NCBI GenBank assembly: GCA_902795905.1
Contig: CADBMY010000312.1
Location: forward strand, 1 to 8,003
Source of the DNA: an uncultured Erysipelotrichaceae bacterium
Lineage (GTDB): Bacteria; Bacillota_I; Bacilli_A; Erysipelotrichales; Erysipelotrichaceae
Direction of reading: 5' to 3'
DNA length: 8,003 bases
The translations under genes and the position numbers were made by a program. Shown piece after piece: positions 1 through 6,476 of this stretch (the first letter of the stretch is position 1; the number at the start of each line of letters is the position of its first letter). The notes beneath the pieces were generated by a model. The model had not been told where the DNA came from. It made no database searches and saw only the letters and a program-made list of their open reading frames with translations.

Positions 1-167
1 ACCAGAGCCGGCAGGACCAGGAAACGGATCACCGTGGATAACCGCGGCAGACCGAACTGATCCAGAAAGTCATAGACCAGGTAGTCCATATCGATAACCG
101 GCTGAATGATCACAAAGATGATCGTCAGTATATGCAGGATCTTCAGCAGTTTCTCTTTGTTTTTCAT
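1..167 (-). CDS. O-antigen ligase-like polytopic membrane protein, N-terminal fragment
   Basis: Only the first 55 codons lie in the window; the gene runs off the left edge. The ATG at 167 is the only sensible start, since the ATG at 175 is followed directly by a stop. It begins 12 bases after the GT4 stop, with no clear Shine-Dalgarno, so it is probably translated by coupling or reinitiation. The fragment has a short lysine-rich cytoplasmic N-terminus (MKNKEKLLK), then a hydrophobic segment at about residues 10-25 containing IIQPVID, a loop, and the start of a second membrane segment near residues 45-55. The Q-P-x-x-D motif after the first helix followed by a 'V-I-R-F-L' second helix resembles Bacillota O-antigen ligase/polymerase-like membrane proteins, which join or polymerise lipid-linked glycans on the outer face of the membrane. 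The position after two glycosyltransferases fits. The assignment rests on a short fragment and context, so another polysaccharide membrane protein is possible. Confidence 0.5.
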   Translation of the reverse strand, partial: MKNKEKLLKILHILTIIFVIIQPVIDMDYLVYDFLDQFGLPRLSTVIRFLVLPAL

Positions 168-179
168 AGTTACATTCTA

Positions 180-1334
180 TTACAGTACACGGATAAATTC
201 CTGAAGTATTTCCGCATTGGGATATGTATAGGTCTTCAGGGCTTCCTTCATCTCTTTTAAACGTGCAGGATCATGCAGGGCTTCCGTCAGTCCTTCATTC
301 AGAGCCTGCTGTGTATTCTCGCAAATCCAGCCATAGTCCGGCTCGGTGATCTGCTCGTCACAGCCGCTGACACGTGTTGTCAGTACCGGCGTACCGGTGA
401 TCAGGCTTTCGCTGATGACTGTCGCAAAGCCTTCGTACAGACTGCTGAGCACAAACAGATCACACTGATGCATACAGGCATAGGGATTGTCCTTATACCC
501 GAGGAAGTACACATGATCAAGTCCAAGCTCATCTTTCATCTTCCGCAGTTTTTCCTCTTCTTCACCACCGCCGATCAGATAGAGATCATGAGGACAGCCA
601 TGGTCCCAGGCATAGCGGCTTGCCAGAAGCAGTCTGTCAACACTCTTCTGGGGATGGAAGCGGACGACCGTGATCACCTTCGGCAGCGTAGAATCATGCA
701 GTTCGGGTGTATCCGCCTGCATCTTCTGCAGGATCGTTTCCGTATTCATCAGATTGTGCAGAGCAATACCGTTCTGTACCCGGAATACGGTCTTATAGGC
801 GACCAGAGCCTGTGTACTGTCGGCAATATTCAGATCGATATTCTCCAGTGCCTGTCTGACCAGACGCATATGATTCGAAGAATAGTTGCGCACACTGTAG
901 TCGGTCAGGACCCAGTTGATCTTGCGCTTACTGTCACCGTAGGCTGTAAAGATCGTACAGAAGCCTTCCTTGGCAGCCACTTCCACATCATACTGTGTAT
1001 CCAGCAAAGCCTTTCTCTCCCTTTCGATCTTCTTCTTGATCGCCCCGGTCTTCATGTACAGCAGCAGACGGATCTTAGCTGCTATGCCGCGCCAGTCCTT
1101 CTCTGCCCAGAGGGCTGCCAGTGAGGCATCCACAGCCGAAAAGAACGGTGAGCCGTGGATCACCCTGACCTTCTTCGGCACATCCTCCAGCATGGCTCCG
1201 TGCGCATGCAAAACAAGAAGATCGATGTCATAGAGATCTTCCGGCAGATGTTCAATGAGGGTATTCAGAACTCTGGCAACACCGCCCATCTCCATCTCGT
1301 CATTCACAAATAACAGTTTCTTCTTATCTGTCAT
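180..1334 (-). CDS. GT4-family glycosyltransferase (GT-B fold)
   Basis: A 384-residue cytoplasmic or membrane-associated glycosyltransferase of normal length for family GT4. The N-terminal Rossmann domain has the acceptor-side GGVARVL motif at residues 17-23. The C-terminal nucleotide-sugar domain has VVRFHPQK at 223-230 (Arg225 and Lys230 in the donor-phosphate positions), the strand LYLIGGG at 251-257, and EGFATVISE at 301-309, the E-x7-E motif of retaining GT-B enzymes, followed by GTPVLTT at 314-320. All expected catalytic-domain landmarks are present, so it should be active. It likely transfers a sugar from a nucleotide donor to a lipid-linked glycan precursor; donor and acceptor cannot be read from sequence. 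Its start overlaps the end of the upstream GT2 gene by 11 bases, and only a weak GAAG precedes the ATG, so translation probably depends on the upstream gene. The stop is TAA. Family call is secure, specificity unknown. Confidence 0.93.
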   Translation of the reverse strand: MTDKKKLLFVNDEMEMGGVARVLNTLIEHLPEDLYDIDLLVLHAHGAMLEDVPKKVRVIHGSPFFSAVDASLAALWAEKDWRGIAAKIRLLLYMKTGAIKKKIERERKALLDTQYDVEVAAKEGFCTIFTAYGDSKRKINWVLTDYSVRNYSSNHMRLVRQALENIDLNIADSTQALVAYKTVFRVQNGIALHNLMNTETILQKMQADTPELHDSTLPKVITVVRFHPQKSVDRLLLASRYAWDHGCPHDLYLIGGGEEEEKLRKMKDELGLDHVYFLGYKDNPYACMHQCDLFVLSSLYEGFATVISESLITGTPVLTTRVSGCDEQITEPDYGWICENTQQALNEGLTEALHDPARLKEMKEALKTYTYPNAEILQEFIRVL

Positions 1335-2292
1335 AGATCTTCAGTACCGTATTGTACATCTCTCTGCCAAGCAGGAACCAGATCAGTTTCTTCTTCCGAT
1401 TGGCACTCTTATACATCTCATCCCTGGCATAGGCAGGATATGACCTTCTCAGCCTGCGCATATTTCTCTTCAGGTAGTCTCTGCGCACCGACTTATCTTC
1501 AAAATCCTTGATCCGCAGAGTTGTCAGATCAAGACCGTGGATCACATACAGGTGATCGATCTGTTTCAGGATCTCTGCCTCACTGCCATGTTCACGCACA
1601 TAGTCCCTGACGTGATCTATCGCATCATAAATATCAAAGATACGGGGATCACTGCTGTGGGCGATCGAGCCGGATCTCTGTCTGTAGAGATACAGAGGCT
1701 CCCCTACCTTGACGACTGTTTTTGCCTTGTACAGCAGGACCGGGACCGTATACAGATCTTCGTAGAACTTGCCGTAGGGAAAACGTACATCCGCAAACAG
1801 TTCTGCTCTGTAAAGCTTGTTGCAGGCACTGTTGTTGATACGGATCAGGGTCGGATCCTTGGCTGTATTTGTGCAGACGAAGTCACCTCCGCTGCTGTAG
1901 GAAGACGGTGTGCCATCCTCATAGAAGTACTCCATATCCGATACCGCGATATCCGCATCGTACTGGATCAATGCACGGTACAGAAGATCTGCCATATCGG
2001 GACGGATCAGATCATCACTGTCGATAAACAGATAGTACTGCCCTGTCGCATGTTCAATACCGTAGTTGCGGGCATCGCTGAGACCGCCGTTGGGCTTGTT
2101 CAATACCTGTATGCGGCTGTCCCGTTCGGCATATTCTTCGAGGATCTTTGCGGAGCCATCCGTGGAACCGTCATTGACAGCCAGGATCTCCAGTTCCGCA
2201 TATGTCTGTGCCAGTACGGAATCCAGGCATGCCGAAAGATACTTCTCTACGTTATATACAGGAATGATCACACTGATCTTATCTATCATCAT
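1324..2292 (-). CDS. GT2-family glycosyltransferase (GT-A fold)
   Basis: A 322-residue inverting glycosyltransferase. The N-terminal GT-A domain opens with ISVIIPVYNVEKYL at about residues 6-19, then AVNDGSTDGS at 38-47 (nucleotide-binding Asp41), NKPNGGLSDARNYG at 65-78, and FIDSDD at 89-94, where Asp91-Ser-Asp93 is the metal-binding DXD motif. The likely base region is YEDLYTVP at 177-184, and the QRSGSI segment at 205-210 is typical of polysaccharide GT2 enzymes. The last 100 residues are basic with scattered hydrophobics and no clear transmembrane helix, so it is probably peripheral to the inner face of the membrane. Two tandem ATGs are possible: 2292 overlaps the upstream TGA by four bases, 2289 by one. 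A GGAG lies 6 bases before the first and 9 before the second, so the two cannot be separated. It likely adds one sugar to the repeat unit; the sugar is unknown. Confidence 0.94.
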   Translation of the reverse strand: MMIDKISVIIPVYNVEKYLSACLDSVLAQTYAELEILAVNDGSTDGSAKILEEYAERDSRIQVLNKPNGGLSDARNYGIEHATGQYYLFIDSDDLIRPDMADLLYRALIQYDADIAVSDMEYFYEDGTPSSYSSGGDFVCTNTAKDPTLIRINNSACNKLYRAELFADVRFPYGKFYEDLYTVPVLLYKAKTVVKVGEPLYLYRQRSGSIAHSSDPRIFDIYDAIDHVRDYVREHGSEAEILKQIDHLYVIHGLDLTTLRIKDFEDKSVRRDYLKRNMRRLRRSYPAYARDEMYKSANRKKKLIWFLLGREMYNTVLKIYDR

Positions 2293-3728
2293 TCACAGCT
2301 CCATCCATCACAGTAACTCTTCCAGAACCAGCGTGTCGCATAATCGATCGGCATGGTATTGATCCACATCAGATCTTCTGCCATAAAGACAAGATCCATC
2401 TCACCTGTACGATCATACGGTTTTCCGTCAAACATGATTCCGTCATAGCCCAGAGAGATCGTTGTCCCCGCCAGTTCAAACTCAAAAGGTTCCGTTGACT
2501 CCTGTACCAGTTCACCGTTTCTGACGACCGCAAAGTAATTCCCCTGCGGCTCATGCGCAAAGTCCTTGGTAAAGCCGATCCTCTGCAGCAGAGCGTTCTC
2601 TTCATCACCGATCGATGTAAAATTCTTTCCCCGGTAACTGACTGCTACATAGCACGGATAGGTAGCTGCCTCATCCAGCAGACGGTAGACATCAATATTC
2701 TTCGGTCCCATCAGCGAGTTTGTTGTCGCTCTTACCGCAAAGCCTTCCAGTTCCTCCCAGGTCGGATCTGTCTTATGTCCTGTTACGTATCCCTTTTCGT
2801 TAAAGAGATCGGCGAGATCACCGGTGATGATCTCCGCACCCCACGTATTGTTATGCCAGGTATCGCCGTCCATATCCATGAACCAGCCGAGTTCTTCCGC
2901 CCTGACGATATAGTCTACATATTCTACGCCCAGTGTCTCGATGTACTTCCAGATGGCATCCAGTTTGGCCATGTCATCATCATCGATCTGATACGGTGTC
3001 TTGATGAAGATGATGCGGGCTCCGGCATCTCTGCACATGTTTACGATCTTGTCTATGGATCTCTTCTCTTCTTCGGTGAGCGTATATTCATACTTGACTT
3101 CCGGCACCCACAGCGGTGTAAACCGCAGGTTCTCAGGTTCCTGACTGACATAGCCCAGGTTATAGTTAAACTCCGTACGGCGTTTGGGGTTGTCAATGAT
3201 CTCACGGATATTCGACCAGTCCATCGTCTTCCAGTTATCGTGATTCATGATCAGATCATAGCGGTAGGAAAGCTTATAGTCATCATCCGGTACATCATCC
3301 GCCGCATGGAATCTGGTCTTTCCGGTCATCGCATCGATTGCCAGATAGTAGGCACCGTAGGCATAGCAGACTTCCGACTGCGGCAGTAATGTAAATACAT
3401 CCACAAGCACCGCCTCGGGATCCTGTGTCTTCAGGCACTCTTCCAGCATACTGGCGCTGATCGTAAACGGCTGACAGGCAGAACCCATCACATAGCTGTA
3501 GAGACCGGTCTTGGCATAGAAGATAGCCGGGTTAAACGCAAACTGCATATGACTGGAGCCAAGACACAGAACATCAAGAGTATTCTCCGGCAGATTCTTG
3601 AAGAAATCCCCTTCGGTATTGCGGTCCACACGGAAATACGGTGTCAGCGCAAACCACGCACCGACAGCCAGTGCACCTGCCAGGATGACCTTGAGCCCGG
3701 CCTGTAATAATCCCCAAAACTTCTTCAT
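2289..3728 (-). CDS. Membrane-anchored SGNH-fold acyl-transfer partner of the MBOAT protein, with extra C-terminal domain
   Basis: A 479-residue extracytoplasmic protein. A single N-terminal hydrophobic helix (about residues 9-28) after Lys2-Lys3 acts as signal anchor. The SGNH-like core starts with DVLCLGSSHMQFAFNP: GSSH at 57-60 is block I, with Ser59 the likely nucleophile by analogy to GDS motifs. The closing block is GDTWHNNTWGAE, a DxxH (Asp289, His292) followed by a downstream Gly-Ala, as in AlgJ/AlgX and DltD relatives. It directly follows an MBOAT gene, the standard arrangement for systems in which the MBOAT exports an acyl group and the SGNH protein transfers it to a glycan. Residues from about 325 to 479 lie beyond the catalytic core. 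They contain YVAVSYRGKNF, then a beta-rich stretch ending in tryptophan-rich sequence with a C-x4-C pair (Cys473, Cys478). This part resembles ILEI-like C-terminal domains of some clostridial SGNH proteins, but that is from memory of the pattern. Confidence 0.82.
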   Translation of the reverse strand: MKKFWGLLQAGLKVILAGALAVGAWFALTPYFRVDRNTEGDFFKNLPENTLDVLCLGSSHMQFAFNPAIFYAKTGLYSYVMGSACQPFTISASMLEECLKTQDPEAVLVDVFTLLPQSEVCYAYGAYYLAIDAMTGKTRFHAADDVPDDDYKLSYRYDLIMNHDNWKTMDWSNIREIIDNPKRRTEFNYNLGYVSQEPENLRFTPLWVPEVKYEYTLTEEEKRSIDKIVNMCRDAGARIIFIKTPYQIDDDDMAKLDAIWKYIETLGVEYVDYIVRAEELGWFMDMDGDTWHNNTWGAEIITGDLADLFNEKGYVTGHKTDPTWEELEGFAVRATTNSLMGPKNIDVYRLLDEAATYPCYVAVSYRGKNFTSIGDEENALLQRIGFTKDFAHEPQGNYFAVVRNGELVQESTEPFEFELAGTTISLGYDGIMFDGKPYDRTGEMDLVFMAEDLMWINTMPIDYATRWFWKSYCDGWSCE

Positions 3729-3733
3729 GAAAG

Positions 3734-3740
3734 CTCCTCA
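3734..3740 (-). promoter_or_regulatory. Ribosome binding site of the SGNH gene, fused to the MBOAT stop codon
   Basis: The transcript reads TGAGGAG, 5 bases, then ATG. The TGA stop of the MBOAT gene (3740-3738) shares bases with the Shine-Dalgarno GAGGAG. Terminating ribosomes are therefore placed directly on the next initiation site, which would keep production of the MBOAT and its partner closely matched. Seen directly in the sequence; the coupling effect is inferred. Confidence 0.75.
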
Positions 3741-5096
3741 GAATGTAACATAGATAAAGTCCTGCGGCTTGTATCCGGGGCCGTAGACACCAAAGACGAT
3801 CGCTACAACGATCAGTAACAGATAGACCAGCCAGCGCAGAATAAACGGACGTCTGCTCAGCCATTCGATCATATCCGTGAAGTAACGCATGATATCTGTC
3901 GCAAAGACAAGACCCAGCAGGATAAACATCCAGACAAACTCATTGAACGTAACTTCCGTATTCTCAAGCGTAAAGACAGAAGGCCTGAACACATTGCCAA
4001 GCAGTGTTACAGCTTCGCTGACGGAAGCGGAACGGAAGAAGACCCAGAGGATGGATACCAGCACAAAGTTGATGACGATACCGAAAGGCACCAGGAACTT
4101 GATCCGCTTTCTGCCTGTCAGCTGACTCAGAAGACCCTCGACCGTATTTAAAAGACCGTGTCCGAGACCCCAGATCACAAACATCCATGTAGAACCGTGC
4201 CAGAGACCGGAAACGATAAAGACGATAAAGTTATTCAGATATCTGCGGAAGGTTCCCTTGCGGTTGCCTCCCAGAGGAATATAGATATAATCACGCAGCC
4301 AGGAACTGAGGGAGATATGCCATCTCTGCCAGAATTCCCGGATATCTGCGGCCAGATACGGTGTATGGAAGTTGCGTGAGAGATGGATGCCCATCATGCG
4401 GGCAGCACCGATCGCGGTATTGCTGTAGGAGTCAAAGTCCACGTAGATATGGAATGCGTACAGCACGATGCCAAGGATCGTATAGGTGCCGGTAAGCTCT
4501 GTCTTCAGAAACTGAGAGACAAGGTAGGAAAACTCATCGGCGATCACAAACTTCTGAAACAGACCGAAGCACATCAGGATGAAACCGTTCTTCTGGTCTC
4601 TGTATTCAAACTCCATCGGTGTATCCAGTTCCGCAAAGAAGGTATCGGCACGGTGGATCGGTCCGGCAAGGAATGCCGGGAAGAACGTGATGTAGTCAAA
4701 GACGGAGATGATCCCTGCCGGCTTTACCTTGCGGCGGTTCACATCCGCCATGTAACTGATCGATTTAAAGGTATAGAACGAAAGGCCAAGAGGCATCGCA
4801 ATGCTTTTGCCGAGGAAGAAACCCGCGTACTTGAAGTAGCACAAGCCCAGCACCGGAAGCACTACTGCCGCCAGCACCAGTGCCTTCTTTGCCCGCCGCA
4901 GCAGTCTGCCCAGAAGCCACGTATAAAGGGCCAGGACAACGACATAAACCACGGAAAGAACATCCGGCAGCAGCAGGTACAGAAAAGCCGCATTGACCAG
5001 CAGGATCTGTATACGCTTGTTCCTGAGGGGAACCAGCCATAACAGGACTGCTGCAGCTGCGACAAGTCCGAGAAATTTCAGTGACAATATACTCAT
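3738..5096 (-). CDS. MBOAT-family membrane O-acyltransferase (AlgI/DltB type)
   Basis: A 452-residue polytopic membrane protein with roughly ten to twelve hydrophobic segments, close to the usual length for AlgI/DltB proteins. Diagnostic motifs are clear: MPLGLSFYTFKSISY at 101-115, the amphipathic segment FWQRWHISLSSWLRDYIYIP at 255-274 (His260), and SGLWHGSTWMFVIWG at 296-310, where His300 is the invariant MBOAT histidine. It ends in FIYVTF, as many Bacillota members do. Such proteins move an acyl group from a cytoplasmic donor across the membrane to a partner that acylates a wall or capsule glycan. The SGNH gene immediately downstream is the expected partner. No DltA or DltC homologue is next to it, so D-alanylation of teichoic acid is not the obvious role; acetylation or another acyl group is more likely. 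The ATG at 5096 lacks a Shine-Dalgarno, and no alternative in-frame start exists upstream because a TAG lies at 5126-5124. Confidence 0.95.
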   Translation of the reverse strand: MSILSLKFLGLVAAAAVLLWLVPLRNKRIQILLVNAAFLYLLLPDVLSVVYVVVLALYTWLLGRLLRRAKKALVLAAVVLPVLGLCYFKYAGFFLGKSIAMPLGLSFYTFKSISYMADVNRRKVKPAGIISVFDYITFFPAFLAGPIHRADTFFAELDTPMEFEYRDQKNGFILMCFGLFQKFVIADEFSYLVSQFLKTELTGTYTILGIVLYAFHIYVDFDSYSNTAIGAARMMGIHLSRNFHTPYLAADIREFWQRWHISLSSWLRDYIYIPLGGNRKGTFRRYLNNFIVFIVSGLWHGSTWMFVIWGLGHGLLNTVEGLLSQLTGRKRIKFLVPFGIVINFVLVSILWVFFRSASVSEAVTLLGNVFRPSVFTLENTEVTFNEFVWMFILLGLVFATDIMRYFTDMIEWLSRRPFILRWLVYLLLIVVAIVFGVYGPGYKPQDFIYVTF

Positions 5097-5107
5097 ATAG
5101 ACTATTT

Positions 5108-5131
5108 TAACGTAAAGTGTCTCCTACGTCA
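5108..5131 (-). repeat. Short inverted repeat in the intergenic gap
   Basis: The arms ACGTA (5129-5125) and TACGT (5114-5110) are exact complements around a 10-base centre; one G-T and one T-A pair extend them to seven positions. The arms overlap the spacer and -10 of the candidate promoter, so it could be an operator. It is not followed by a T-run and is too weak for an intrinsic terminator. Five-base arms can occur by chance. Confidence 0.3.
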
Positions 5132-5138
5132 TTGTCAA
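5109..5138 (-). promoter_or_regulatory. Candidate sigma-A-type promoter for the MBOAT-GT-ligase unit
   Basis: On the minus strand a perfect TTGACA (5138-5133) is followed by an 18-base spacer and TACGTT (5114-5109), a poor -10 matching the consensus at three of six positions. A better-looking TAAAAT (5109-5104) sits 23 bases from the -35, too far for a normal promoter. It lies in the only non-coding gap of the window, right after the kinase stop, where an internal promoter is plausible. If used, transcription would start about 5-7 bases before the MBOAT ATG. The sequence motif is seen; promoter activity is inferred and uncertain. Confidence 0.35.
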
Positions 5139-5145
5139 TTTATGC

Positions 5146-5919
5146 TCAGCCGAAGGATTCTCCGGCACCGATCACCTGCAGAACATCTTCAGAAACGTAC
5201 TCACGGCCGTAGGCATCGAGGAAATACTCCCTGTATCTGTCTGTATGCAGGTTGTAGCGAAGAGACCAGATAAACCAGTAAAGATCAAAATGACGGTCAC
5301 CGATACCGGCATGATCAAAGTCTATGAACCCTGAGAGTTTCCAGTCCTTCAGGATAATATTCGGAAGACACAGATCGCCATGGATCAGGGTATCTTCCCT
5401 TAACATGTGCACACCCTCCTGCAGGATGCGGTAACACGCATCCGGTTCGGATAACTCACTGTGCCCACGGGGATGAAATCTGCCGGTGCGGTATCCTTCC
5501 GCAGCTGTCTGTTTCCAGGCTTCCAGGGTCCCGGGGATCTCTGTATTCACAGGCTGAGCATGCAGGAAACGGGCTGCTGCGGCAGCTGTCTCACAAAGCC
5601 GTAAAGGATCATCAAGATACCTCTGTGCGATACAGTCTTCCCCTGCCGTCTTCACCGTCAGCATCCAGTCTTTCTCTTCACTGACGTATGCCAGCATCTT
5701 TGAGGCCAGTCCCAGTTCACAGAAATATGCGTGCATCCTCGCCTCATGCGCAAGGGTGCCCTTTTCTGCCTGTTTCAGAAAGTATCCGTCATCCCTGTCG
5801 ATGTAATATACACGGGCAGCTTCCGAACTGCTGGAATCGTAGAGATCAGCACCTGTAAGAAGACCGCGGAAAACTTCCGGAAACATGCCCGGATCAGCTT
5901 TTGTCCTTGTCAGTTTCAT
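5146..5919 (-). CDS. APH(3')-like phosphotransferase (small-molecule kinase)
   Basis: A 257-residue cytoplasmic kinase with the aminoglycoside/choline-kinase fold. In the N-lobe, Lys49 of YFLKQ is the likely ATP-binding lysine and Glu59 of HEARMHAYF its partner. In the C-lobe the Brenner motif is HGDLCLPN (residues 180-187, catalytic Asp182, metal-binding Asn187), followed by SGFIDFDHAGIGDR with metal-binding Asp200. The 5- and 13-residue spacings among these equal those of APH(3') enzymes such as NeoR and APH(3')-III, and the following DLYWFIWSLRYNL also aligns. The end differs: instead of the family's usual C-terminal LLDEFF it finishes VIGAGESFG, which argues against a typical resistance enzyme. 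It starts on an ATGA shared with the HAD phosphatase stop, with only a weak Shine-Dalgarno. It transfers ATP phosphate to a hydroxyl; the substrate may be an aminoglycoside, a sugar or another small alcohol. Its place inside an envelope locus favours a precursor role, but that is inference. Confidence 0.85.
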   Translation of the reverse strand: MKLTRTKADPGMFPEVFRGLLTGADLYDSSSSEAARVYYIDRDDGYFLKQAEKGTLAHEARMHAYFCELGLASKMLAYVSEEKDWMLTVKTAGEDCIAQRYLDDPLRLCETAAAAARFLHAQPVNTEIPGTLEAWKQTAAEGYRTGRFHPRGHSELSEPDACYRILQEGVHMLREDTLIHGDLCLPNIILKDWKLSGFIDFDHAGIGDRHFDLYWFIWSLRYNLHTDRYREYFLDAYGREYVSEDVLQVIGAGESFG

Positions 5920-6476
5920 TGGTTCCAGGGCTTTCTCTCATCACCTTTGACAAGATAGGCATGCTGAGCCAGCTCCGCCAGCGGTGTATCACTGCGGGAA
6001 TCGGAGTAGAATGCCTCGATCGGTGTATCGCCGAAGACTTCACGGTAGCGGATAACTTTCTCCCTGCCGTGGCAGTTCTTTCCGAGATATTTTCCGGAAT
6101 GGATCTCGACCGGGCTTGCCATCACATGCTTGATGCCAAGCTTGCGGCAGAAAGCGGAGATCAGAAACTCCGGAGATGCCGAGATCACCAGGTCATCTTC
6201 CCTCTGCTGTTTCAGGTACCAGTCCTTGACATGGTCCATATGCGTGGAAGTAAACAGGTCGACAGCCCCTTCGGGATCGGGAAGATCTGCCAGAAACCTG
6301 TACATATTCTCCTTGAATACCTGTTTCTTTACGATCCTTGTCCCGTACAGGATACCGTATACAGCCGTACGCGGCAGATCACGAAATGTCTTTGGGTACT
6401 TCTTCAGGCACCACCTGACAAAATCAAACGTTGAATCTCCGCGGTAGATCGTATTATCCCAGTCGTATACATTCAT
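5916..6476 (-). CDS. HAD-IB family phosphatase
   Basis: A 186-residue soluble hydrolase of the haloacid dehalogenase superfamily. Motif I is VYDWDNTIYRGDST at 3-16, with nucleophile Asp5 and acid/base Asp7. Motif II is VISASPEF at 97-104 (Ser99), motif III the lysine of GREKVIRY (Lys140), and motif IV YSDSRSDTPL at 157-166 (Asp159, Asp163). All four catalytic motifs are intact. The insert between motifs I and II (about residues 15-90) is mostly helical, as in the C1 cap of subclass IB (phosphoserine-phosphatase-like). The reading frame stays open to 6626, but the upstream part lies inside the acyltransferase gene. The start at 6476 is chosen because motif I should be near the N-terminus, the ATG forms an ATGA with the upstream stop, and a GGAGG lies 10 bases before it; the ATG at 6485 is only one base from that site. 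It removes phosphate from a small metabolite; the substrate is unknown. It is translationally coupled to the kinase gene. Confidence 0.9.
   Translation of the reverse strand: MNVYDWDNTIYRGDSTFDFVRWCLKKYPKTFRDLPRTAVYGILYGTRIVKKQVFKENMYRFLADLPDPEGAVDLFTSTHMDHVKDWYLKQQREDDLVISASPEFLISAFCRKLGIKHVMASPVEIHSGKYLGKNCHGREKVIRYREVFGDTPIEAFYSDSRSDTPLAELAQHAYLVKGDERKPWNQ

Noticed and set aside
273..1124. Long plus-strand open frame of 283 codons opposite the GT4 gene
   Set aside because: It lies wholly within a gene with clear glycosyltransferase motifs, and its own translation has no recognisable domain and is rich in Cys, His and Gln, as expected from reading the reverse of another gene. The similar plus-strand frames at 1537-2316, 2553-3389, 4383-5042 and 6878-7495 are rejected for the same reason.
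3574..3864. Minus-strand 96-codon frame spanning the MBOAT/SGNH junction
   Set aside because: It runs across the ends of two well-supported genes in a different frame and shows no domain; the same holds for the minus-strand frames at 2369-2608, 3964-4188, 4765-5040 and 4862-5065.
2289..5096. A dlt (teichoic acid D-alanylation) operon
   Set aside because: The MBOAT plus SGNH arrangement is similar to DltB/DltD, but no DltA ligase or DltC carrier gene is present in the window and the neighbours are glycosyltransferases.
5097..5145. Intrinsic terminator after the kinase gene
   Set aside because: The only inverted repeat has five-base perfect arms with a 10-base centre and no following T-run on the minus strand, so it does not look like a terminator.
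5146..5919. Calling the kinase an acquired aminoglycoside resistance gene
   Set aside because: The catalytic core fits APH(3'), but the C-terminal LLDEFF is absent, there is no transposon or integron sequence nearby, codon use looks like its neighbours, and it is tightly coupled to housekeeping-like genes.
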